Source: Smallanthus sonchifolius
Lineage: Eukaryota; Streptophyta; Magnoliopsida; Asterales; Asteraceae
Assembly (NCBI GenBank): GCA_023525975.1
Contig: CM042030.1
Location: 26,468,350-26,532,349 of the forward strand
Reading direction: 5' to 3'
Length of the DNA: 64,000 nt
The translations under genes and the position numbers were made by a program. This document shows, piece by piece, positions 47,707 through 58,353 of the stretch (position 1 is the stretch's first letter; each line of letters begins with the position of its first letter). The notes under the pieces are model-generated. The model did no database searches, was not told where the DNA came from, and was given only the letters and a program-made list of their open reading frames with translations.

Positions 47707-48090
47707 TCACCCTTCCAGATTACACATGTCTATAGTATCTCTATCCAAGCCTTTGATTTTGATGGGAACATTTTGTATTGGGCATTTCCCAAGAGTTGGA
47801 TTCAGCTTCCTTTTCTTGAACGGGAGTTAGGCCTCAGAACTGGTTCCAGCATGGCTCTCTTGGTCTTTGGATTCCGAATCGCTTGATATGTTTATTACTT
47901 TAGGCTTCGGTGCGGGGTGGCTTGTCGCATCGGAGATTAACACGGGCTTGACATTATGTTTCGAGGGTAGCAGGCTTCCAGAGAAAGATGATGGTGGTGA
48001 GATTATCCTACTCCAACTAATTGGGCTTTGGGACCCATCATCGGAAATAAGGCTTGAATTGCTAGAGATGTCAGCAGAGTACGACCACAT
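47707..48090 (-). pseudogene. Element A leader gene: serine-rich, with a SUMO-interaction-like motif and nuclear signal
   Basis: This minus-strand frame begins MWSYSADISSN at 48090 and runs 128 codons to TGA at 47707-47709, with one internal TAA at 47827-47829. It is rich in Ser and Pro. It contains VINISSDSES, which has the hydrophobic core plus acidic/serine tail of a SUMO-interaction motif, and after the stop LPFKKRKL, a basic nuclear-localisation-like cluster. The final TGA lies inside the conserved leader block GGAAGGGTGA. D and E have no such frame. It may be an accessory protein upstream of gag. Function is unknown, and the motif reading is inference. Confidence 0.45.
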
Positions 48091-48214
48091 ACTAAAGATA
48101 AGAGAGGTAGTGGATTAGAATCACATAAGCATATAAGTTTCAAAGGGGAGCTTAGGTTATAGTCTAGGTCAAATGGTTGCTTAATTCTCTATAACCACGG
48201 CTCTGATACCAATC
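48091..48214 (-). other. Element A primer site and leader start
   Basis: GATTGGTATCAGAGCC on minus (48214-48199) directly follows the LTR end. The leader continues past the small frame to gag. The conserved block there (about 47590-47715) has a GAATGTG-AGG-CACATTC hairpin at the place of the D/E stem. Confidence 0.8.
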
Positions 48215-50958
48215 TGTCACACCCCAACCGTGCATCTTAACCACGTGTGCGACTAATTGAATCATAAACCAATGTATAAAGACATTTACTATTAAAGTTT
48301 CATAATATTAAAAACCCAATTACATAAGTCTTAGAATTCAAAAAAACAAATAACATGTTCAAAAGATAAAACGCTTAAAATAGAATTTCATAAATAGATA
48401 TCTAGGAAAATCCTATGTGTTCTTGACTTGACCTATCACGAGCTTAATCACCTGAAACATGTACGAAAAACAAGTGTCAACTAAAAATAGTTGGTGAGAA
48501 ATCACAGGTTTAATAAAAGCATTTGTTTGGCAAAGATAACAATTCACAATTCAAGATCATCATATAGTGCGTAAAATAAAACAAACACATGATTAGCAAA
48601 TCCAACCTAAAATGATGAATAACGAATAAGTGGCACAACTCGCAAGTTGCACTAATAACGAATAAGATGTCCACCCAAATGTTGTCCATAAATTATATGC
48701 GGTTTCCATTCTATGACCCATATCTGTACTACCGTTGGCTTGAAAGTTTCAAGTTAAGAATTTGCAAATTTAACGTTTACCATGTTGTGTTCATTTACTC
48801 ACATACATATATGATTCGCTTGTTTTAGAATTATGTGAAAACGTGTTTTAATGCGTGCCAACGCATACTTGTTCCCCCAAAATGATTTGAATAAAGCGGG
48901 GCTATGAAGTGTCACCTTCAAAGCTAGACGAGATAAGAGACTTGAACGAATAGACGAGGTGAATCACGGACCAGACCCTAAACAAATAAATAAACTAGTT
49001 TTAGGGTAGGTTCGATGGTTACGAGTGTCAGATAGGCGGTTCGGGTGATAAGGTTAAGAATTAGTTGTAAAAAAATAGCGTTCTAGTCGATTTTCAGATT
49101 TGGACTGCAAAGTATCTGAACAGAAACCGGCTTGTTAAAACTATCAAACGACGTCCAAAATTAAAAAAAAATTTAAGGGATTAGTTTAAGTCATTCCGAA
49201 CAAGTTTCGTTTAGAAAGTTTTTCTATTTGAGACTTGGATCATAGCCAAAATAGTCCAACAAGACAGAAGGTACTGAAAAAGGTTTTTGTCCCATTTTGG
49301 CTACTACGGAGTCAAACTTTTGAACTAGAAAACGAGCCAATTATGGTTGGAAAAGAAATTCGACAAAATACGTCGTGGAATGTGATTTTGCTCAGTTTCG
49401 ATTAACTATCGTCAAGTTATGCTCAGTTAAAGTCAGCACAGTTTCTGTCCAAAATCAATAGTTCCACTTAAGTGGATCGTTTAGGGGTTTAAGGTTACCG
49501 AACGCCTAAATAAAAATTAGAAGAATGTTATTATGTTATTATGATACATAATATATTCAGATTAGGTTAGCCAAAACATCCCGTGTCACCGGTCTAGCCA
49601 TGATATTCCCGGAAGCGTTTTGGAGAAACAAAGAATGCAATCGACATAGCCGACACGAGCAAGCAGATTTTATATTTAATTAGCGTGTGAGTTCATATAA
49701 GTGATAATATAGAATAAATAACATGTTTTAAGTTAGAAATAACATACTAAAGCATCGACAGATCCACTTTTGTAATAGTTGTATTGAGGATTCGCAGAAT
49801 GCGACGGTATAGCCGCCACTGCAAACGGGATCCTTTGTTTGTTAGTTGGTGATGTTAGCTTCATTTATTAGTTTTATTAAGATTATTAGAGGGTTTTAGG
49901 GCTGAGGTTTTACATGATCAAGTGATCATGGATAAAAAATAGAAAAAGATTGAGGGGATGAAGAAAGAATGAAATAAAAAGACGGTATTGAACTTTGAAG
50001 GGTTACTTACTTGTTTGATCTTCAAACTCTTGGAATCCTCTAAGGGATTTTCGAAATCTTCAAGGGGAGTGCAAGGATTTTGAAATTTATGAGGGTTTGG
50101 GAGTGTTTCAGGGAGAATTAGCAAAGAAAACAAGATCCTAAGCCTCCTAATTATACTAATGGTTGAAGGGGTGTAAATATGGAATATCTTGGAAAACACT
50201 TTAGGGTTTTAGTGCGGCTCAAATATGCGAAATTTAGCTTAATGGGGCTGGGTTTTTGTGATTTCTTGCTTGGGCTAGGTCCAAGAGTAGGTGGGTTAGG
50301 TCCTAGCTTGGCCCGGTTGAGTGCGTGCATTAAAAAAATACGATTTTCAGCATTTCTAAGCGAAATAGGCAAATGTTTTCAACATGAATGAGTATGTTTA
50401 GCTAAAAACATTTAAGTTAAAGTTACGTTATTTGCGTACGGTAGTTGGCGGTCGCTTGGCGAGAAAACGAACTTTTTTATCGTTTTTCGAATTTCAGGAT
50501 TTATTTAAGGAAAGTTTTGCAAACAAACTTTGTTTTAAATAAAGAAATGAATATGTTAAACATTTAAAACATAAATTAATGTCATGTTAGACGAATTTTT
50601 CGGTTGTGGACGGTACGCAGCTAACGACGGTTTAAAGGACGAACGGTCGCACGAAAGTACTAACTAGTACTTTTAAGTATCAAATCACTTTGAATGAGTT
50701 ATAAAAACATGTTTGAGGTGTATGGGGGTGATTCATGTGTATTTAATATGTCATAATTATCAAATAGGTCTATGTGTGATCCATGAATCGATCACAGATA
50801 AGTATAAGTCGTTTAAATCAATCATAGACGTAATGTTTCACATGTGGACTAGTATTGTAACAATGTATGAAGAGGGTTTCAATTAAAATGAAATGTCATG
50901 CGGATTCTCTTTGATAAGTCTAGAAGGAGTATAAGTAGTTAAAATAAGATGTGTCACA
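48215..50958 (-). repeat. Element A 5' LTR
   Basis: It is a 2.74-kb partner of 4189-6609 plus 42625-42908. On the minus strand it ends GGTGTGACA at 48215. The acceptor TTTCAG has AG at 48452-48453. The donor reads GGTGACAC (GT at 48914-48915), a weakened site. The TATA box seen in the other LTR is altered here (near 50150). Frames within it are incidental. Confidence 0.88.
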
Positions 50959-51426
50959 CATTTAGAAGCCTAATTACTTGAAATTTGTCTAAGTTTGAGT
51001 ATTTTTTGTGTGAAAACATCCCCTGCTGTTTCACGCTGTTTTCAGGCCAAAAATCCTCAAATTTCCCGTCATTTGTTGTTTGTTTGAGTGCTTTTATCAT
51101 CAAGGGTTTGTTAGAAACAAGTTTCTAACCTTTTAGCTTGATCAATTTCGTGATTACATCAACATTTGAAGATTTGAGTGTTTTCCAGTGATCGAAAAAA
51201 GTTGTTGGGAGCAGGATTGAAAAAGTGACCCACGTACTTACCCGATTTAGCAAAATATGTTTTGTTCCTGCGTACTTGTTAAGTACACTAGAGCAATTTC
51301 ATGCGTACTTGTGTCTGTTCCCGTGTACTTACTTAAATACGCTGGACCATTCCACAAGTTTGCAAGCATTGTTGATAAGTACGCAAGGTGTGCTGTTTTC
51401 TCGGAATTTTGAGTAAGTACTTGACC
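50959..51426 (+). other. Copia X leader, resumed, with palindrome array
   Basis: After CATTT (50959-50963) the leader continues from 4188 with AGAAGCCTAATTACTTG. GTACTT/AAGTAC-type palindromes lie at about 51231-51391. The homologous leader is at 52930-53398. Confidence 0.8.
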
Positions 51427-51822
51427 ATGTCGAACATTCAGAACATCAGTAGCATGCTGAACTATGACAACGAGATAGGGACTCCTCAAAAACCACCAAA
51501 GTTTCGAAACATTAATTATTCTTCAAACTGGAAAGCAAGATTTGAGGAGTATGTCTCCTACATTGATTCAAACATGTGGATACCCATTCTGGAAGGGTAT
51601 AAGCATCCAACACATGAATTCTTAGGGGAGACTGTTCCCAAACCTATATCTAGGCTTGATGACTTAGAGAAGAAGACTCTTGAATTAGAGAAGAAAGCTC
51701 ATGGTTCTATCACCATGGCACTGACAAGAGAACTATTTCACAATTTTCGTGGTTATGACAATTCAAAAGATCTTTGGAAAGCGTTACAGAAGAGGTTTGA
51801 GGGTAACAATGATCTAACTTGA
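51427..51822 (+). pseudogene. Copia X gag, N-terminal part
   Basis: It begins MSNIQNISSMLNYDNEIG and contains NWKARFEEYVSYIDSNMWIPI and the LWKALQKRFEGN stretch, typical of a copia UBN2/gag-like domain. The frame ends at TGA 51820-51822, exactly where the sequence jumps to the integrase-RT linker. Protease and integrase are deleted. Confidence 0.85.
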
Positions 51823-52319
51823 TTATGGTAGTTTGTTTAAGTCTTTCAAATTTGTTCCTGATTTTTTTGCTGAAGAAGCTTCTTTGCTTTATGAGTAATG
51901 ACCAAGATTGCGGTTTTACACCAAGATCGGCGGTTCCATTATCAGTTCCATCCACAACCCCTGGTCCGAACGTTGCATCTTGTTCGGGTACTCATTAAAT
52001 TGACAGTGAAGATGATGAAGTAATATTTCAGGATTCTTTAGCTGATCCATTGAATATTGTTGATGAATCGTCAACATCTACACAAGTTCAGGGGGATATT
52101 TCTTCTAACCTTGATGCAGTGATACTATTTCCTCAAGTTGTTCCTTCTCAAGTGGAATCTACTCAAGTTGATGAGGTGGCTTCCATCAAAGAATTAAAAG
52201 ATCACCTGATGCATAATATCATTGGGAATCTACATGATGGAGTCAAAACTCATTCTTTAAATGAAAATACTTGTCTTTATTCTCATACTAGGGATACTGA
52301 GTACTTGATGTTTGCTCAT
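51823..52319 (+). pseudogene. Copia X linker, second copy
   Basis: It aligns with 3086-3588 (DYGSLFKSF, NIVDESSTSTQVQGDIS, EVASIKELKDH). It ends at the same RT-RNase H deletion point. Several stops and frameshifts are present. Confidence 0.8.
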
Positions 52320-52865
52320 ATTCTTGTTTTATTTCTTAGATCAAACTATTGAAGCATTTATAGTGACAAGCACTCTAAAGATTGTCCGTACTTTTGTAAT
52401 GTCTTTTGTATTGTATTTTAGTCTTTGTTGTATTGGTTTACCGAGTTGTAATCATGTTTGTATGTACTTGTGTCTGTACTTGTCGTTTGTATCTGTTGTA
52501 TGCTTTGCGTACTTGCTCAAGTGCGCATGAAGTATGTCATGAGTACTTAACAAGTACGCATGAGCAAGTCTTGCGTACTTACTAAGTACTTAAGAAGAAT
52601 TTCATGCGCACTTGCTAAGTACGTAGGTACTGAGTCTGTGACTATATATAGCCGGTTGTAGGACAATCTAAGCACTCTCTCATTGTATTTGCTCAGACTT
52701 CTTGTAATCGGCTGGGATACTGATAATAGATGAAGTCTTTTGGGAATTGTGTTTTGTTGTCGGTTTCCTTTATCATTTATACTTCATATAGTCACGGGCA
52801 TTCTGCACCCTGTTTGACTAGAGACTCACCCACACGATACGATCTGTGACACCCGGGGACCTACA
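52320..52865 (+). repeat. Copia X LTR, second copy (left boundary unresolved)
   Basis: It matches 3589-4119 and ends CCTACA. The TATA box is at 52643-52651. Palindromes lie at about 52505-52628, with the spacer CATGAGCAAGTC also found in the C LTR array. The primer site after it reads AGTGGTATCAGGAC, slightly altered. Confidence 0.75.
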
Positions 52866-53398
52866 AGTGGTATCAGGACACTTGCTCTTGATTTCGAGTG
52901 TTGTGAGTGTGTTTGGAGTATTTTCGACCCATTTAGAAGCCTAATTACTTGAAATTTGTCTAAGTTTGATTGATTTTTTGTGTGAAAACATCCCCTATTG
53001 TTTCACGCTATTTTCAGGCCAAAAATCCTCAAATTTCGCATCAATTATTGTTTGTTTGAGTGCTTTGATCATCAAGGGTTTGTTAGAAACAAGTTTCTAA
53101 CATTTTAGCTTGATCAATTTCGTGATTACATCAACATTTAAAGATTTGAGTGTTTTTAGGTGACCGGAAAAAGTTGTTGGGAGCAGGATTGAAAAAGTGA
53201 CCCGCGTACTTACCCGATTTAGCAAAATCCGTTTTGTTCCTGCGTACTTGTTAAGTACACAAGAGCAATTTCTTGCATACGAGTGTCTGTTTTAGCGTAC
53301 TTACTTAAGTACGCAAGACCATTCCACAAGTTCGCAAGCCATGTTGATAAGTACGCAAGGTGTGCTGTTTTCTCTTAATTTTGACTAAGTACTTGACC
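52866..53398 (+). other. Copia X leader, second copy
   Basis: It matches 4120-4188 joined to 50964-51426. Palindromes of the GTACTT/AAGTAC type lie at about 53202-53361. No frame before gag. Confidence 0.75.
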
Positions 53399-54205
53399 AT
53401 GTCGAATATTCAGAACATCAGTAGCATGCTGAACTATGACAAGGAGATAGGGACTTCTCAAAAACCACTAAAGTTGCTACACGTTAATAATTACTCAAAC
53501 TGGAAAGCAAGATTTGAGGAGTATGTCTCGTACACTGATTTAAACATGTGGATACCCATTCTGGAAGGTTATAAGCACCCGACACATGAATTCTTAGGTG
53601 AGACTGTTCCCAAACCTATATCCATGCTTGATGAAGATTAAAAGAAGGCTCATGAATTAGAGAAGAAAGCTCATGGTTCTATCACCATGGCACTGACAAG
53701 AGAACCATTTCACAGTTTTCGTGGTTATGACAATTCAAAAGATCTTTGGAAAGCATTACATAAGATGTTTGACGGTAACAGTGATGTAATGAAGTGTAAG
53801 AGAAAGATGTTGAGGAAGCAGTATGAATGTTTTAGATATTTGGAGAATGAATCGACTGATGAACTGATCTCCAGATTCTATCAGTTAAAGGATGAACTTA
53901 AAGCTTCTGAACTAAAGTATCCCGATTATGAGCTAGTTGAGAAATTTCTTGATGCTTTACTTCCAAAGTTTGACATTTACGCAACTTTATTGAGAGAAAG
54001 TCCTAAGTTCTATGAGATTACAATTAACGAAGCAAAAGGGAAGATTCAAGCACATGATATGAATGTGAGGAAGAAAGAAACTTCAAGCAGACCACAAATT
54101 CAAGATCCCTCACTTTACTTTGGAACATCTTCCACTTCGAAGTCATCTGGTTCTGGAATTGCACTATTATCTGGGAATACCACTTCGAAGTCATCACGAT
54201 TGTGA
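53399..54205 (+). pseudogene. Copia X gag, longer copy with one stop
   Basis: The frame starts at ATG 53399 and runs 268 codons with one internal TAA at 53639-53641. It covers the gag domain with CKRKMLRKQYECFRYLENE, ELISRFYQLKDEL and LPKFDIYATLLRE. It ends in a serine-rich segment before the zinc knuckle, where other sequence begins (about 54200). Confidence 0.85.
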
Positions 54206-54700
54206 TGCGTTTGGTTTGTTTACATATGTTTTTAGAAAATCAGGATCCTTATGTAGCAAAAATCTTAAAATACATAGCAAAACATGTTTGGATATATTTG
54301 AAGGATACCGGATCCTCAATAGTTGTAAGTAGTATCATAGGTTTTTATCAAACTTTGACTTAGAAAAATATAGTTCGGTTTTGATAAATGATATGTAAGA
54401 ATATCAGTCACAAACACATCATGACTTAGTCATCTAAATCTTCTCTTAATTGAAAATTAATAAGTAATACATACCTTTTTTCAGAACTAAGTCGGGTACA
54501 CACACATACCAGATTATGTTGTTGAGTTCGAAATATAACAACCATTGGTTGTCCCCTGTGTACAGTCATTAAATACGTCGTAGACTTAGCAATTCTACTT
54601 CAGGATCTTCATAAGTCTTTAACTCATTTAAGGATCTTAAGTCAGCATATTGATGCTAAGTTCTTGAGTTAACACATAAGTCTTTAACCCATTTAAGGAT
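54206..54700. other. Unassigned sequence between copia X and the Tat fragment
   Basis: A/T-rich, without domains. A direct repeat (ATAAGTCTTTAACYCATTTA and neighbours) occurs at about 54610-54645 and 54667-54705. It may be the 3' flank of the Tat-type pol. Confidence 0.4.
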
Positions 54701-55157
54701 CTTAAGTCAACCTGCTTTAGAGTCAATCAAGTATGGGCCTTCCCACTTTGGTGCAAGCTTTCCATCACTAGGATTGGTAGTATTTTGAAAATCCTTTCTT
54801 AATACAAGATCACCCACTTGGAATCTTCTAATTATTTATGTTTTTGTTATAAGATCTTGCTATTCTTTGTTGATAAGCTGCAATGCGAACTTTGGAATGA
54901 TCCCTGAGTTCATCCGCATTGTCAAGATCATGAGCAAGAGCTTCGTTGTTAGTTTCTAGAGTCTGGAGATTGGTCCTGGCAGTAGGGATGACCATTTCTG
55001 TAGGGATCATGGCTTCAATACTAAATACAAATGAGAACGGGGTTTGCCCTGTTGCGTTCATCGTGGTTGTCCTGTCTGCCCAAAGTATAAACGGTAGCTC
55101 TTCAGCCCATCTTCCTTTCTTTGCCCCCAATCTATTTTTGAGGTTGTTAATGAGGAT
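54701..55157 (-). pseudogene. Tat/Ogre-like Ty3/gypsy integrase C-terminal fragment
   Basis: The minus-strand frame reads GAKKGRWAEELPFILWADRTT, TPFSFVFSIEAMIPTEM and NADELRDHSKVRIAAYQQRIARSYNKN. In another frame VGDLVLRKDFQN, GKLAPKWEGPY-like residues follow near 54830-54730. This is the end of an integrase of the Tat clade, unlike the chromoviruses elsewhere in the window. It is truncated at 55157 by insertion of E. Confidence 0.8.
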
Positions 55158-57652
55158 TGTAACATTTCGGATTTTAGTATGCCTATTTCAGTTCAATGTA
55201 ATGCAATTTCAAGTTCTATACTCGTGCAATGCCTCATTATTTTCTCGTCGTAAAATTTAATGCAATGATCCTATACAAATTCGCAAGTTTTACTCGATTA
55301 TTTACATTTAAACGCTATACAAGAAACTATTTGGTACAAACTTATCAAACCTGAAAAGTCAGGGACTAAAATTGAAAAAATCAAGAAACCCTAGTTAGCA
55401 CGGTCGTGCTTCGTTCTAGCACGGTCGCGCCAAGTGCTTTGACACGGTCGCGCGACCTGCTCTGGAACGATCGCGCCCGGTGCCTAGGCACGGTCGCGCC
55501 TCTCCTTGGCACGGTCGCGCCTGCGTAACAGAAAAACGTAAATGCAGATTAATCACCCGATCGTTCGAATCTGAAACCGTTATACGTTTCTTTTCCCCTT
55601 AACAATTGTATTACCACTTTTCAAATCCCAAACGCCTCAGTATTCTTTTTCAAGAAAACTCTCTCAAGCAAATTTCAAGAAAGAAACTCTCTCAAAGCTT
55701 TTCGACCCAAATTCTCCCAACTCAGTAGCAGAATCGCGATATCAAACCATCTCTGAAGCTTCCGGACTGTCTGGATTGACCGGAGTTGCAGTAAAGATCG
55801 TCGGAACTCGAGCCGTCGTCGCCGGAGCTTCCTTCCAACCGTTCTCTATAAATTCGTTTCGTTTCAGGGTAAATATAATCGTCTTCTCATTCATTTCAGT
55901 ATCATTATCAAAAGCCCTCATCCAATTTGGGCTCCCACAATAGAAATCGACCAGAATCAGAAACCATGTTTCCAATAAAAATGATTTAATCGAACCCATA
56001 CTTAAACCCGATTTCCATACAATTAAGGTATATGAAAAGACACGTAATAACCTATTAATCAAAAGCCCTAACAATTCCAGTGTTTAAAATACAAGAAATT
56101 CTCGATTCGTGTCTGATTTAGATTAGACACGGTCGCGCTAATCATCTAGCGCGGCCGTGCCTCGTTTAGCGCGGTCGTGTCGACTAGAAGCGCGGTCGTG
56201 TCATCCGTCCAGACCTTGTCATGCCCTTTGGGCTAGTCTCTGTTGTGTCTAAAAATCATAGACGCGACCGTGCCGGGCTAAGGCACGGTCGTGCCTGATG
56301 ACTTGTCTAGATTGTGCTCCTGATTGATCAACCCGGTCGCGCCCCGACTAGCGTGGTCGCGCCCGTGGTTTGAGCACGATCGTGTCCTTCCGAGGCACGG
56401 TCGTGCTAGACTCAGAATTTTTAACAGAATTATAATTTTTATATTTTAATCAGTAAATGTTTCAGATTTTATAAAAAATATGTTTTCTGTATTTAAAAAT
56501 AGATTAAAAGTTTAATCTTGGCATAAATGTAATTTATTGAAAAGTTTATAAAAATTAAATTTATATTTATCATCTTACACTTAAATGATATTTTAAATAA
56601 TTAAGTTACAAGATTTATAAATAATGATGACTTATTTACTTTACATTTTAAATCAAAATCGTTTTATTTATTTATACTTAATTACAATTAATATTGACAT
56701 TATTTCATAAACTATAGTTATACACTTATTTATTTAATTCAAACCTAATTAAATTGTTTCAAACATATTTTACCTCAAACTTTATATATTTTATTCAATC
56801 CTTTTTAAATACAAACCAATGGTTTTATATACAAATCCAACTTTCATTTTTAAACTTTATACATCTATGTGATTCAATGTATATTACTATTTAGGTTAAA
56901 GTGTGCTTTTCAAGGATCTTCTATATTCCTTGTTAGCTTCACTTCCATACCAAGTGAGTATTCACAACCCCTTTTTACTCTTTTACACTTTTGGGGTGGA
57001 ACATGAACTCTATACTCATTACACATTACACAATTACATTTACACAAACAACACAAGTGCAAAAATCCTATTTACATACATGTGTGCAAAAATTTGAGCT
57101 TTGTGCCCGAGTGCTAGGTGTGTTTAACCTTTGTATGCTCTTATGTGCAATCATTAACTATACAAGCCGACGGTTTTCAATGATGGATCTATTGAGTCTG
57201 ACAAACCCACCCATGGTACGCGGTGATTGAAACCGACAACACATTTGTTTTGCATGCTAGTTACAAGGTTTGATTGTATATTTGGTTACACAATAGTTAC
57301 TCCCCATAAACGCCTTATTTATCATGTCATGTAAAGGATTTGTTTTCAACTATATGCTATCTATATACAACTGTGTTATACTCACCAACTTTTTAGTTGA
57401 CTTTATTTTATTCATGTTTCAGGCCCCAATATGTGAGATTGATTCAAGACGTGTTCAACATAGGATTTGGACTTAGCAAAATAAATCAAGAATTTTATGA
57501 ATTGTTTATGTTTCTTGTTTGAATTTGATCTTGTACTTGGATTTATTGTAATGCAAATTTGACTTTAATATATTTCAATTTAGTCAACCATGTGCTATGA
57601 ACAGTCTTACATGTCCCGCCCCGACGATTCCGCCATCGATCGGGGTGTGACA
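55158..57652 (+). repeat. Element E 5' LTR with GCACGGTCGTGC arrays
   Basis: It starts TGTAACATTTCGG and ends GGTGTGACA. A TATA-like box (TATAAAT) is at 55847-55853. Six units around GCACGGTCGCGC lie at 55397-55525 and about nine to ten at 56127-56410; each is a short inverted repeat with a GGTC loop. The donor CAA|GTGAGTATT has GT at 56954 and the acceptor TTTCAG has AG at 57421-57422. The frames at 55742-56074 (minus) and 56903-57230 are incidental. Confidence 0.9.
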
Positions 57653-58353
57653 GATTGGTATCAGAGCCTTGGTTATAGGGAATTAGGTTATTAGACATCT
57701 TGACCTAGACTATAACTTTAGGACACCCACTTATACTATGCTTCATGATTTTGTGCTATGTGTTACATGCTATGTGCTACATGCTTACCATGATTAATTA
57801 TTATTATATTTGCTACCTTCTTTGTTAGAAATACATGACTTATTAGGATATTCTTAAATAATAATTAAATAAATAATATCCTTCCCTATGTCTTAAACCT
57901 CTTATTATTCTTATCTTCTTTTTCTATCTTTATCCTTTCTAAGCATGTGGAAAATTCTTGAAGCAAAAATCTCTAAAAATTTTTTATTTGTTCGTTAAAG
58001 TTTTTAGACTTGTTAAATTATTTGAGGACACGTGAAATCTGGAAGGGTGACACCTGTATTTTGGGTTTTCTGTCTAGGAAAGCATTTCGCATAAATCCCA
58101 ATCAACCGAGGGACTCGTATGCTTTCCTGGGAATTCTCGAGATGAGTGTTTACCTATAGGCTAAAGCATGTCTCCTTGAAACATATATAAGTTTAAATTA
58201 ACCTTAATGTGCCTTAGTATTCAAGTGATTTTATCACTTTTGAGTACAATCCAAACTATGAATATCTATCTTTTATTTGGTTTTCTCATTCTATTAAATC
58301 CTAGCAATTCTCAGAAGTTCTTACACCTTTCTTGTCTTGTGAAAATCTGTAGA
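57653..58353 (+). other. Element E primer site and leader with stem-loop
   Basis: GATTGGTATCAGAGCC is at 57653-57668. The block at about 58033-58180 matches D. AGGAAAGCAT (58076-58085) pairs with ATGCTTTCCT (58119-58128) around a loop that differs from D in length and sequence. Confidence 0.75.

Larger units (their letters stand above)
4189..50958 (-). mobile_element. Element A: Ty3/gypsy chromovirus-like retrotransposon, decayed, with nested insertions
   Basis: The outer boundaries are the target repeat CATTT (4184-4188 and 50959-50963). On the minus strand the order is: 5' LTR 48215-50958, primer site 48199-48214, leader with a small frame (48090 to 47707), gag and pol (47394 to about 42946), polypurine tract 42909-42916, then the 3' LTR in two pieces (42908-42625 and 6609-4189). 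Element B and its passengers split the 3' LTR. Each LTR is about 2.7 kb. The left terminal TG has become TA (4189-4190). A is older than B, C, D and F, which lie within it. Confidence 0.9.

Noticed and set aside
55742..56074. Minus-strand 110-residue frame in E LTR (also 63423-63755)
   Set aside because: It is identical in both LTRs only because the LTRs are recent duplicates. It has no domain and overlaps the presumed TATA box.
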